Assembly: GCA_023402845.1 (NCBI GenBank)
Contig: JAEYFP010000067.1
Coordinates: forward strand, 1-30,954
Source: Bacillota bacterium
Lineage (GTDB): Bacteria > Bacillota > Clostridia > Lachnospirales > Lachnospiraceae
Length of the DNA: 30,954 bases
Direction of reading: 5' to 3'
Each line of letters starts with the position of its first letter. Position 1 is the stretch's first letter. Under the pieces are notes generated by a model. The model did no database searches. It worked only from the letters and a program-made list of their open reading frames with translations, and was not told where the DNA came from. Position numbers and translations under genes: made by a program. Positions 1-6,055 of this stretch are shown piece by piece.

Positions 1-2
1 AG

Positions 3-116
3 CTAAAGGTATATAATCACAGGGACTACAATAACTTTCCCATGCGTCCTCTGGGCTGGAAAACACCACGGCAGGCATTGATGGATTATTTGGCGCAGAA
101 TGTAACACATGTTTGA
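3..116 (+). pseudogene. C-terminal end of an IS30-type transposase (partial at window edge)
   Basis: An open frame enters from the left edge and stops at the TGA at 114-116. It encodes about 37 residues, including NNFPMRPLGWKTPRQALMDY. The (R)xLGWKTPxxA pattern is typical of the end of IS30-family transposases, just after the integrase core, where the element cuts and joins DNA. The catalytic DDE residues would lie outside the window. I cannot tell whether the rest of the gene is intact, and I found no terminal inverted repeat I could name between the stop codon and the hairpin at 168-189. Other integrase-core transposases are possible; the family call rests on a short motif only. Confidence 0.45.
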
Positions 117-167
117 CAAACCTACAGGAAATATGTGGTGGTAATCCACGAACTGTTATGTAAAAGG

Positions 168-189
168 GGGAAGCTTTCATAAGCTTCCC
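168..189. terminator. Bidirectional hairpin terminator between transposase tail and coat gene
   Basis: GGGAAGCTT and AAGCTTCCC form a perfect 9-bp stem around the 4-base loop TCAT. It sits between the end of the plus-strand transposase frame and the end of the minus-strand coat gene, so both transcripts would meet it. The tract after the stem on the minus strand (CCTTTTA) is only moderately T-rich. Confidence 0.55.
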
Positions 190-212
190 ATTGCTTTGCA
201 ATAAAAGATTTC

Positions 213-461
213 TCAGCCCTGTGTCAAAATGGACTTCACGTGTTCCACTTCCTGCATAGTGGCCTTTGCAGCGGGAACATAATAGCTTTTTTCGCGTGCG
301 ACCTGATAAAGCTTTTCCTGTGACATTTCGCATTCGTTGCGTATTTTTTTCAGACATTGCTTCAGTTCTTTGTTCTCGGTCTGGGGTATCATATCACCGA
401 ACATTTTTAATTCTCCGTTTACACCGACAAGCGCGTCGGCAACCATTGTTTTTTCGTTCAT
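213..461 (-). CDS. Small CotF-type spore coat protein
   Basis: This 82-residue protein belongs by appearance to the short CotF-like coat proteins of Clostridia, which fold as helical, ferritin-like bundles and are deposited on the forespore by the mother cell. The sequence is almost entirely helix-forming and rich in E, K, M and Q. It contains CxxxxxK and CEMSQEKLYQVAREKSYY, followed by the YVPAAKA segment common in these proteins. It starts at ATG, with AAAGGA 8 bases upstream. It lies 27 bases downstream of a second CotF-like gene, so the two are probably cotranscribed in sporulating cells. The exact coat layer cannot be read from the sequence. Confidence 0.7.
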   Translation of the reverse strand: MNEKTMVADALVGVNGELKMFGDMIPQTENKELKQCLKKIRNECEMSQEKLYQVAREKSYYVPAAKATMQEVEHVKSILTQG

Positions 462-488
462 GAGCGGATTCCTTTCTTTTTCCTTAAA

Positions 489-671
489 TTATAAAAATTT
501 CATCAGATCCTGTTTGTTCTTCATAGCGGATTCGGCTGCATCCTGGAAGAGCTGTTTGACTTCTGAATCCTGTGTCTGAGATGCATAATCCTGCATCTTA
601 CAATGAGTGGTGCTGTAGCCCCCGATCAGGTGGCGCAGATTCTGTAAATCCAAAACTGAAATATCCGACAT
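489..671 (-). CDS. Small CotF-type spore coat protein, second copy
   Basis: This 60-residue protein resembles the N-terminal half of CotF-family coat proteins: MSDISVLDLQNLRHLIGG, then a helix with YASQTQDSEVKQLFQDAA. The HLIGGY region and the later KQLFQ..A pattern recur in small clostridial coat proteins. The start is ATG with AGGAGGT 6 bases upstream, a very strong ribosome site. It is the first gene of a probable two-gene coat operon. A hairpin-forming inverted repeat and a candidate sporulation promoter lie upstream. The protein has no signal peptide or membrane segment, as expected of a coat protein assembled from the mother-cell cytoplasm. Confidence 0.7.
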   Translation of the reverse strand: MSDISVLDLQNLRHLIGGYSTTHCKMQDYASQTQDSEVKQLFQDAAESAMKNKQDLMKFL

Positions 672-711
672 TTAGTGACCTCCTTTTGCTTGTTGATTGC
701 TAGTGTGACGC

Positions 712-757
712 TCATCCATGCATCCGGACGCACCTTTTTGTCTAAATGTATGGATGA
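712..757. repeat. Inverted repeat in the coat-gene leader
   Basis: TCATCCAT (712-719) and ATGGATGA (750-757) are perfect 8-base inverted arms separated by 30 bases. One arm overlaps the candidate -10 element of the coat promoter. They could be an operator or form a hairpin in the leader. Confidence 0.4.
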
Positions 758-771
758 ATGCTGTAAGTAGT
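743..771 (-). promoter_or_regulatory. Candidate sigma-K/sigma-E-type promoter for the coat genes
   Basis: Read on the minus strand, AC (771-770) is followed after 17 bases by CATACATTTA (752-743). Sigma-K promoters have AC, 16-17 bases, then CATANNNTA, so the spacing fits and the -10 nearly fits. The start point would give a leader of about 65 bases. The elements are short and can occur by chance; the coat-gene context is what makes the call reasonable. Confidence 0.35.
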
Positions 772-835
772 ATATCCAGTTTTTAAATTATTATCAGTCA
801 TTTAAAAATTTTTAATTATTTTTAGAAATGCTATT

Positions 836-885
836 TGCAAGGGGCGGGCACTTGCATTTTTCCATGTCCTATGAGAGTATATAAT
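836..885 (+). promoter_or_regulatory. Promoter region of the aldo/keto reductase with an inverted repeat
   Basis: A perfect TATAAT lies at 880-885, 31 bases before the start codon. No good -35 lies 17 bases upstream; TTGCAT at 852-857 is 22 bases away. TGCAAG (836-841) and CTTGCA (851-856) form an inverted repeat that overlaps the TTGCAT element, the usual place for an activator or repressor site. The regulator is unknown. Confidence 0.4.
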
Positions 886-916
886 AGCAACCGTAAACTT
901 TAAAGGAGGAAGCAAT

Positions 917-1765
917 ATGAGAAAATTAACAGATACGTTTCGCTTGTATAATGGGTATCAAATACCATGTGTGGGTTTTGGTACATGGCAGGCACCGGAT
1001 GGAGATACTGCCGTATCTGCGGTGAAAGCAGCAGTCGAGTCCGGCTATCGCCATATTGATACGGCCGCAGTTTATGGAAATGAGGCAAGTATTGGGAGGG
1101 CTCTCAAAAATACAGGTATTTCCCGAACGGAATTGTTTATCACCAGCAAACTTTGGAACAGCGAAAGGGGCTATCATAAGACAATGGCAGCTTTTGAGAA
1201 AACGATGGCTGATCTGCAGCTTGATTATCTGGATTTGTATCTGATCCACTGGCCGGCAGCAGAACATCGCTTCTCCGATTGGGAAACACTCAATAAGGAA
1301 ACATGGCGTGCCATGACTGAGCTATATAAGGCCGGACGAATCCGTGCAATCGGAGTATCTAACTTCCTTCCCCATCATCTGGCGGCACTGATGCAGGCAG
1401 AAGTGACACCGATGGTAGATCAGATTGAGTATCATCCGGGTCAAATGCAAGCGGAGACAGTGAAGTTTTGCAGGGAAAATAATATCCTTGTGCAGGCGTG
1501 GAGCCCCTTGGGAACGGGAAGAATGCTGTCTAATTTACAGCTTCAGGAAATTGCTCAAAAGTATGGAAAATCTGCCGCACAGCTCTGCATTCGCTGGTGT
1601 CTTCAAAACGACGTATTACCTTTGCCAAAGTCGGTAACGCCCTCTCGAATTGCAGAGAATGCAGAAGTGTTTGATTTTGTTATTTCTGATGAAGATATGT
1701 CGGTTATCAATGCAATGCCGTATTTTGGCGGCTCCGGTCTGCATCCGGATAAAGCCGATTTTTGA
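917..1765 (+). CDS. Aldo/keto reductase (AKR family oxidoreductase)
   Basis: This 282-residue enzyme should reduce aldehydes or ketones to alcohols with NADPH in the cytoplasm. The catalytic tetrad of the family is complete: D48 (GYRHIDTA), Y53 (VYGNE), K78 (ITSKLW) and H111 (YLIHWP). The barrel strand AIGVSNF, the substrate-loop segment QIEYHPG, the AWSPLG segment and the cofactor-binding LPKSVTPSRIAEN follow in the usual order. Length is normal for 2,5-diketo-gluconate-reductase-like AKR5-type members. The ATG is preceded by AAAGGAGGA. The gene has its own TATAAT box and appears to stand alone. Directly downstream lies the tandem structured repeat. The natural substrate cannot be inferred. 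Confidence 0.9.
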   Translation: MRKLTDTFRLYNGYQIPCVGFGTWQAPDGDTAVSAVKAAVESGYRHIDTAAVYGNEASIGRALKNTGISRTELFITSKLWNSERGYHKTMAAFEKTMADLQLDYLDLYLIHWPAAEHRFSDWETLNKETWRAMTELYKAGRIRAIGVSNFLPHHLAALMQAEVTPMVDQIEYHPGQMQAETVKFCRENNILVQAWSPLGTGRMLSNLQLQEIAQKYGKSAAQLCIRWCLQNDVLPLPKSVTPSRIAENAEVFDFVISDEDMSVINAMPYFGGSGLHPDKADF

Positions 1766-2009
1766 TTATATAGGAAATTCCTTCGGATTCCCTATTAAAA
1801 AATCTTATGCGCAGCTACGCGCGCGGAACAAAAGCTGTGCTGCCAAAGTATTTAATCGCGAGAGTGGGCGGAGCACACTTTTGTTCTTATATAGGAAATT
1901 GCTTCGAATTTCCTATACAAGAAAATTATATGCGCAGCTGCGCGCGCGGAACAAAAGCTGTGCTGCCAAAATATTTAATCGCGAGAGCGGGCGAAGCACA
2001 CTTTTGTTC
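1766..2009. repeat. Two tandem copies of a structured 121-123 bp repeat element
   Basis: Copy 1 covers 1766-1886 and copy 2 covers 1887-2009; they abut exactly and differ at only a small number of positions. Each copy holds three palindromic parts. Hairpin A has arms ATAGGAAATT and AATTTCCTAT (copy 2, 10 bp; copy 1 has one mismatch and a TTCG loop). A small palindrome, GCGCAGCTGCGC, is perfect in copy 2. Hairpin B pairs GAACAAAAGCTGTGCT with AGCACACTTTTGTTC, 15 bp with one bulged C, around about 30 bases including TTTAATCGCGAGAG. The arms of hairpin B are identical in both copies. The block lies between the converging AKR and sufB genes. It looks like a dispersed intergenic element of the REP/MITE kind or a structured RNA; I do not recognise a named family. 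Confidence 0.85.
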
Positions 2010-2019
2010 CCATTCCGGT

Positions 2020-2946
2020 TTATTCGACGGGAGTCAGGAAGCCCTCGATAATTTTTCTTTCGGCCTCATCTTCAGTGAGGCCGAGTGTTTTAAGCTTGAT
2101 AATCTGTTCACCGGCTATTTTGCCGATGGCAGCCTCATGGATCAAAGAGGCATTGATGTCGCCGGCATAAAGCTCGGGAGCGGCGTTGACCTTTCCGTTG
2201 CCCACGAGGATGGCATCACATTCCGAATGACCGGTGCAACGGCAGTTTCCGATGATGTGGGAATGGTATTTTTGTGTGGAATTGCCCTTTGCCACCGAGC
2301 GGGAAATCAAATCTACGCTGGAATCCTCTCCATCCATTGACACGAGGAACTCTGTCTGTGCAACATCTTCGCAGTCGGTCAAAAGGCTTTCATGAATGAT
2401 GAGTCTTGCGCGCCTGCCGAGTTTTGCGCTTGTCCTGCGCAGTGTCCGGTCAACACCCTGCAATTGCTGGGTTTCCATTTCCAAGACGGCGCCTTCGGCC
2501 AGTTCGGCTTCGGTCACCGGATCGATGACTTTTTTGCCTGAGCCCGTACCGGTGCCAACATGCTTTTCCTTGTAAACAACATGTGCATCCGGTTCTAAAA
2601 AGAAGCGGTGAATACCGTTGTGGGAGGCATCTTCTCCGGTGTCTACATGAACGCCGCATCCGGCGACGATTGTGACGTTTGCACCTGCCTGGATATGAAA
2701 GTCGTTGTAGACCAGATCCTGTACGGAACCGTGTGTGACACAGGCAGGGATATAGACGGATTCCTTTTGGGCTTTCGAGGAAATATAAATATCAATACCG
2801 GGCTTGTCCGTTTTTGGTACGATGCGGATGTTCTCCGAGGAATGCATATGGATAGATTTTCCGTTTTCGCGCAGGCTGTATGCGCCGCTGAAAATGCCGT
2901 CCCAATCGGTAATGGTCTGTAGCAGCTGTTCTGTAATGTTATCCAT
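2020..2946 (-). CDS. sufB: SufB/SufD-family Fe-S cluster scaffold protein
   Basis: This 308-residue protein is the scaffold partner of the SufC ATPase, on which iron-sulfur clusters are built. The SufBD core is recognisable: YIPACVTHGSVQDLVYNDF, AGCGVHVDTGED, the HVGTGTGSGKK stretch, the GVDRTLRRTSAKLG strand, and the C-terminal NCRCTGHSECDAILV and HEAAIGKIAGEQI. It is shorter than E. coli SufB and resembles the single SufB-like protein of two-gene sufCB systems in anaerobes and archaea. The ATG at 2946 is chosen over the longer frame because AAGGAGG lies 7 bases upstream. This start overlaps the sufC stop by 8 bases (ATGGATAA), which suggests translational coupling. No sufS, sufU or sufD is nearby. 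Confidence 0.85.
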   Translation of the reverse strand: MDNITEQLLQTITDWDGIFSGAYSLRENGKSIHMHSSENIRIVPKTDKPGIDIYISSKAQKESVYIPACVTHGSVQDLVYNDFHIQAGANVTIVAGCGVHVDTGEDASHNGIHRFFLEPDAHVVYKEKHVGTGTGSGKKVIDPVTEAELAEGAVLEMETQQLQGVDRTLRRTSAKLGRRARLIIHESLLTDCEDVAQTEFLVSMDGEDSSVDLISRSVAKGNSTQKYHSHIIGNCRCTGHSECDAILVGNGKVNAAPELYAGDINASLIHEAAIGKIAGEQIIKLKTLGLTEDEAERKIIEGFLTPVE

Positions 2947-3667
2947 GAGATACCTCCTTGCCGAGCGGGCATTGACATTGCCGTTCATTGATCAGAAGCT
3001 GCGGAAGTACGGTGTCTTTATTTCCTGTAACACGAATCTTTCCATCTGCAATGACGGCGATTGTATCGGCAATATCTAAAATACGTTCCTGATGGGAGAT
3101 GATGAGCAGCGCACCGTCCTGCTCCTCCTTTAAATCACCAAATGCCTCAATGAGGCTTGGAAAGCTCCATAAGTCGATGCCGGCCTCAGGCTCGTCAAAT
3201 ACGAGGACAGTTGCTTTCCTTGCAAGCACCGTTGCAATTTCGATGCGTTTGCTTTCCCCGCCGGATAAATGACTGTCTACGGGACGGTTCATATATTCCT
3301 GAGCACAAAGACCAACCTTTTCCAGCACGGAACAGGCTTCGTGTTCTGTCAGCTCTCTGCCTGCGGCAATATTTAAAAGCTGCTTGACGGAAAGCCCTTT
3401 GAAATGAACGGGCTGCTGAAAGGCATAAGCAATCCCGGCCTGTGCACGGCGTGTGATATCCCAGCTTGTGATATCCTCCCCGTTTAACAGGATTTGACCC
3501 GATGAGGGAGTATAAAGACCGGCAATCAGCTTTGCAAGCGAAGTTTTTCCGCCGCCGTTCGGACCGGTTATAACCGTCAGCTGCCCCGGCTTGATTGTCA
3601 GATCAATGCCGTCAATCAGCACTTCCCCATCAGGAAGCGCCCAACGTAAATTCCTTAATTCAAGCAT
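2939..3667 (-). CDS. sufC: Fe-S cluster assembly ATPase SufC
   Basis: This 242-residue ABC-type ATPase powers the conformational changes of the SufB scaffold during Fe-S cluster assembly; it is soluble, not a transporter. Walker A is GPNGGGKT (35-42), the Q-loop lies around AFQQPVHF (82-89), the signature LSGGESKR is at 134-141, Walker B is VLVFDE (154-159) and the switch histidine is H192. The EAGIDLWSF segment after Walker B is typical of SufC. The ATG follows AAAGGAGAA at a good distance. It is the first gene of the sufCB pair and its end overlaps the sufB start. A palindrome and an extended -10 lie upstream and may control the operon. Confidence 0.92.
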   Translation of the reverse strand: MLELRNLRWALPDGEVLIDGIDLTIKPGQLTVITGPNGGGKTSLAKLIAGLYTPSSGQILLNGEDITSWDITRRAQAGIAYAFQQPVHFKGLSVKQLLNIAAGRELTEHEACSVLEKVGLCAQEYMNRPVDSHLSGGESKRIEIATVLARKATVLVFDEPEAGIDLWSFPSLIEAFGDLKEEQDGALLIISHQERILDIADTIAVIADGKIRVTGNKDTVLPQLLINERQCQCPLGKEVSHG

Positions 3668-3752
3668 ATTGGATTCTCCTTTTGTAAGCGATCGGACTGA
3701 GATCGGAGAAATCCTGTATTCCGGTTCTCCCGCATGACTCTGCCCTTTGCGT

Positions 3753-3780
3753 AGTATATCACACTATTGAGAGATTCTCA
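3753..3780 (-). promoter_or_regulatory. Candidate sufCB promoter with overlapping palindrome
   Basis: On the minus strand an extended -10, TGATATACT, lies at 3761-3753. Its -35 position (about 3781-3776) is poor, which an extended -10 can tolerate. The palindrome TGAGA-GAT-TCTCA (3768-3780) covers the spacer and -35 zone, the place for a repressor. It resembles half-sites of Fur-type boxes but has a shorter centre, so the regulator is not assigned. Confidence 0.35.
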
Positions 3781-3854
3781 TTAATTATTTTATAAAAATA
3801 GAAGCTTTCCTAGGGGAAATAAAACATATAAGTAAAGTGAAGAGTAAATGAATG

Positions 3855-3882
3855 CGGCCGGGACTTTGAGGAGTCCCGGCCG
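3855..3882. terminator. Strong hairpin terminator after the sigma-factor operon
   Basis: CGGCCGGGACT (3855-3865) pairs perfectly with AGTCCCGGCCG (3872-3882), an 11-bp GC-rich stem with a 6-base loop. It lies 30 bases past the stop codon of the last gene of the minus-strand operon. On that strand the stem is followed by CATTCATTTA rather than a run of T, so it is not a textbook terminator, but its strength and position fit one. Confidence 0.65.
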
Positions 3883-3911
3883 TGCCGTTTATTTCAAGAG
3901 ATGTGCAGTGT

Positions 3912-4223
3912 TCAGAAGGTGAATTGCGCGTTGCGCTCCATCAGGAGGGTGAGACTGCCGATGCACATCGCAAAGAGAATGAGCATCGCCGTAATGAAGA
4001 TGGCGGATTTGTCGTAGATGACCGGGCAGGTATCGTCGCTTGCGTGAGCGGCACTGAACAATACTTCAATACCGAGGAAGATGAAAACGATCGGCCAAGC
4101 CTTCATAATCGTATAATAAGTGAGAGCAGGCACGAACAGGCGGACCAGAAAAGCGATGCCTGAGACAACCAGTGTGATGCCGAGTGTCAGGGTACCTACC
4201 TTATGTGTTCGGTTTTTTATCAT
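3912..4223 (-). CDS. Small membrane protein, last gene of the sigma-factor operon
   Basis: This 103-residue protein has a basic N-terminus (MIKNRTHKVG) and three hydrophobic segments, at about 10-30, 37-57 and 73-94. The pattern TLGITLVVSGIAFLVR...WPIVFIFLGIEVLF resembles the LiaF/DUF5668-type membrane module found in envelope-stress operons, but the match is general. ATG with AGGAGG 7 bases upstream. It lies 9 bases after the TM2-like gene, so it is cotranscribed with it and with the sigma and anti-sigma genes. A role in sensing or modulating the sigma factor, or as a target of it, is inference from position only. Confidence 0.6.
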   Translation of the reverse strand: MIKNRTHKVGTLTLGITLVVSGIAFLVRLFVPALTYYTIMKAWPIVFIFLGIEVLFSAAHASDDTCPVIYDKSAIFITAMLILFAMCIGSLTLLMERNAQFTF

Positions 4224-4232
4224 AGTTTCCTC

Positions 4233-4823
4233 CTATTCGTTTTTGGTTTCAAGCTGTGCCGGCTCTTTTGAAGCGGAATCATCGCCGCCTGAAAGCAGCT
4301 CCTTTTTTTTGCCGGTGATCAACCAGATACCGACAAGAATAATCAGGATGCCGATCAGTGCCCTGGGAATGTTGTCAAGCAGCGGGCGGATATAGTCAGT
4401 ATAAAATGCTTCATCCAGATAACGGTAAAGGAAACTGCGCAGGACGTTCCACAGAGAGCTTAAACCAATGAGAACGAACAGAATTCCGACAATACGCTGC
4501 CCCTTTCTGGCAGTCAATACCTGCGGCAGACCGTTTAGCAGGCTTCCTTGGGCAGAATCCCATAAATAAGAATCTTCCAGCGCGTAAAATTCCTCATCGG
4601 GCAGTGAAGCAAGATTATGCACATGGAAAAAGCCGTAAAACCAGATGACCGGCAGCAGCATGATAAAGACTCCCGTGCCGCCGTTAAAAGAGGATATAGT
4701 AACAGCTGCAAAAAATAAAAGCATCAGAGATATCCCCTGTTTGAAAAAACCCAAATACATTTCCCCGGCACCCGGAATCAAGGAAAAAATAAAAGTCCAG
4801 AACCCTGTTTTCTTTCTAATCAT
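4233..4823 (-). CDS. TM2-like multi-span membrane protein
   Basis: This protein of 196 residues starts with a TM2-like pair of helices (FSLIPGAGEMYLGFFKQGISLMLLF, the P/G-rich turn joining two membrane segments). It then has a third segment ending in WFYGFFHVHNLA, a hydrophilic middle part, and two further segments near 105-125 and 150-170. The tail is charged and probably cytoplasmic. I place the start at 4823 rather than at the ATG two codons upstream because GGAGG is 8 bases from the inner ATG and only 2 from the outer. This start overlaps the stop of the upstream gene by 8 bases (ATGATTAG), suggesting coupled translation. Function is unknown; it belongs with the sigma/anti-sigma pair. Confidence 0.65.
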   Translation of the reverse strand: MIRKKTGFWTFIFSLIPGAGEMYLGFFKQGISLMLLFFAAVTISSFNGGTGVFIMLLPVIWFYGFFHVHNLASLPDEEFYALEDSYLWDSAQGSLLNGLPQVLTARKGQRIVGILFVLIGLSSLWNVLRSFLYRYLDEAFYTDYIRPLLDNIPRALIGILIILVGIWLITGKKKELLSGGDDSASKEPAQLETKNE

Positions 4824-5295
4824 GATCATTACCTCCGTTTGTTAATTGATTGAGTAAGCTGCGAATCGATTGCCCGGCCCTTTCGGAAAGACCGATATCT
4901 GTTGTTTCTTTCAGGGAAAGGACCGCATCTCTGGCCGATTCCTGCTCCGTCTGTAAATCGTGATAACTGTCGATGGCCCAGTAAAAGCAGACATTCATAT
5001 CGGCAGGAAAGCGGTTGAGTGCCGCCAGCTGAAACAGACAGAAGACAACGGCTGCCGATATTTTCAGACTGTAAAATAGCAATTGCATCCTTTTGGAAAT
5101 TTCTTTTTTTTGCTTTTCTAGATGAATCGGGACCTGAACCCTGATTCCCAGGCTTTTTTCTATAATTTCCTCCTTTAGATAAGACGGTGCCGACAGTAAA
5201 GGCTGTGATTCCGTCTGCCTGATCAACGCTTCGATATCGAGCGTTGTATCCATTATTTTAAACTGATCCCTCATGTCGGGGTCCTGTACTTTCAT
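4816..5295 (-). CDS. Probable anti-sigma factor with one membrane segment
   Basis: This 159-residue protein has a cytoplasmic N-terminal part of about 70 residues, one membrane helix at about 71-93 (LLFYSLKISAAVVFCLFQLA) and a C-terminal part with charged helices. That layout, directly behind an ECF sigma gene with a 4-base ATGA overlap, is the classic arrangement of an anti-sigma factor that holds its sigma factor at the membrane. No ZAS-type HxxxCxxC zinc motif is present, so it is not a canonical zinc anti-sigma protein, and the call rests on layout and context. The start is supported by AAAGGAGG 8 bases upstream, inside the sigma gene's last codons. Confidence 0.55.
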   Translation of the reverse strand: MKVQDPDMRDQFKIMDTTLDIEALIRQTESQPLLSAPSYLKEEIIEKSLGIRVQVPIHLEKQKKEISKRMQLLFYSLKISAAVVFCLFQLAALNRFPADMNVCFYWAIDSYHDLQTEQESARDAVLSLKETTDIGLSERAGQSIRSLLNQLTNGGNDHD

Positions 5296-5918
5296 GAGGC
5301 GGCCTCCTTTCCATAAAGTTTTCGAAGCATTCCCTTTGCCCGATAGATTTGTGTGCGAAGAGTTTTTTCATTTCGGTTTAGCTGGTGCGCAAGCTCCTCA
5401 ACCGAACGCTCGTGATAAAAATATTCGCGCGCCACTTCATCGTAAGGCGGTGAAAGGCTGTTGCAGCAGGAGAGCAGTTCTTCCCTGACTGTTGTTTCCA
5501 AGCACTCCTTTTCAGGAGAAGCATTATTTGTTTCAAGTGTTAAAAAAAAGGAATCTTCGGTCGGAACAGTTTTGGAGGCGGCCCGTTTCTTAAAATCGAG
5601 ACATTTGTTCGTGGCAATTCTGCAGAGCCACGCCTTTGTATTTGCCCCGTCGAAGCCGCTTAAATTTTTATAGGCGGAAAGGAAGGTGTCCTGCGTCAGG
5701 TCCTCCGCATCGAAATAGTTGTTTGTAAACTTGAAGCATATGGTAAATATTAAATTTTGATAAGTTGTGATCATATGCACAAGCTGCTGCTGTTCGTCGA
5801 TGCTGTCCGCCTCCTTCCCCCTGCAACTCCCCGCATTGTTAAAGCCGCAATGTGCGAAAGAGTGCTTATTATTTAAGTCCCTATTTATATAACGAGACAG
5901 CGTTTCAGTATATTTCAA
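5292..5918 (-). CDS. ECF-type RNA polymerase sigma factor (start uncertain)
   Basis: The protein directs RNA polymerase to a special set of promoters. Region 2 is clear: LIFTICFKFTNNYFDAEDLT, then QDTFLSAYKNL and the TKAWLCRIATNKCLDFKKR segment. Region 4 follows with YFYHERSVEELAHQLNRN and a helix-turn-helix ending in TLRTQIYRAKGMLRKL. The longest frame begins at a TTG (5918) without any ribosome site and adds 39 residues that do not look like a sigma N-terminus. An ideal AAGGAGG (5816-5810) stands 8 bases before an ATC codon at 5801. A start there would give 169 residues, the usual ECF length. The first ATG is at 5774. The gene heads a four-gene operon with its probable anti-sigma factor. 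Confidence 0.85.
   Translation of the reverse strand: MKYTETLSRYINRDLNNKHSFAHCGFNNAGSCRGKEADSIDEQQQLVHMITTYQNLIFTICFKFTNNYFDAEDLTQDTFLSAYKNLSGFDGANTKAWLCRIATNKCLDFKKRAASKTVPTEDSFFLTLETNNASPEKECLETTVREELLSCCNSLSPPYDEVAREYFYHERSVEELAHQLNRNEKTLRTQIYRAKGMLRKLYGKEAAS
5799..5816 (-). promoter_or_regulatory. Ideal ribosome site facing an ATC codon in the sigma gene
   Basis: On the minus strand AAGGAGG (5816-5810) is followed by eight bases and then ATC (5801-5799), in frame with the sigma factor. No ATG, GTG or TTG lies at a usable distance; the next in-frame ones are GTG at 5780 and ATG at 5774. The site therefore decides the likely true start region but leaves the start codon itself unexplained. 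Confidence 0.45.
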
Positions 5919-5919
5919 A

Positions 5920-5928
5920 ATAATAGCA
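5920..5928 (-). promoter_or_regulatory. Candidate extended -10 for the sigma-factor operon
   Basis: On the minus strand TGCTATTAT (5928-5920) matches the extended -10 pattern TGnTATAAT except for one base. No good -35 is seen. Transcription from it would begin close to the TTG at 5918 and leave a leader of about 110 bases before the ribosome site at 5816. The divergent galE promoter overlaps this stretch. Confidence 0.3.
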
Positions 5929-5942
5929 CACTATATTAAAAG

Positions 5943-5971
5943 TTGCGAATTCTACTATAATAGTGTAATAT
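5943..5971 (+). promoter_or_regulatory. Candidate galE promoter
   Basis: TTGCGA (5943-5948) and TAATAT (5966-5971) are separated by 17 bases, with a TG just before the -10. A perfect TATAAT also occurs at 5956-5961, but without a partner -35. CACTAT (5929-5934) and ATAGTG (5960-5965) form inverted arms around the start region shared with the divergent sigma operon. Confidence 0.4.
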
Positions 5972-6055
5972 AAACGGGTATTGTATTTTTAAATTAGATT
6001 ATGTGAAATGAAATTTCAGATACCGGCGTGAGCCGGGAAGAGAAGAGGAAAACAA

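Noticed and set aside
1766..2009. CRISPR array
   Set aside because: There are only two units, the units are over 120 bases and abut without spacers, and no cas genes are near.
1807..2340. Plus-strand open frame of 177 codons containing a repeated peptide
   Set aside because: It arises from reading through the tandem structured repeat and then antisense to sufB. The repeated peptide follows the DNA repeat, has no ribosome site, and the second half is the mirror of a conserved gene.
3912..4163. Plus-strand open frame opposite the small membrane protein
   Set aside because: It is the reverse of a gene with a good ribosome site, clear membrane helices and operon context.
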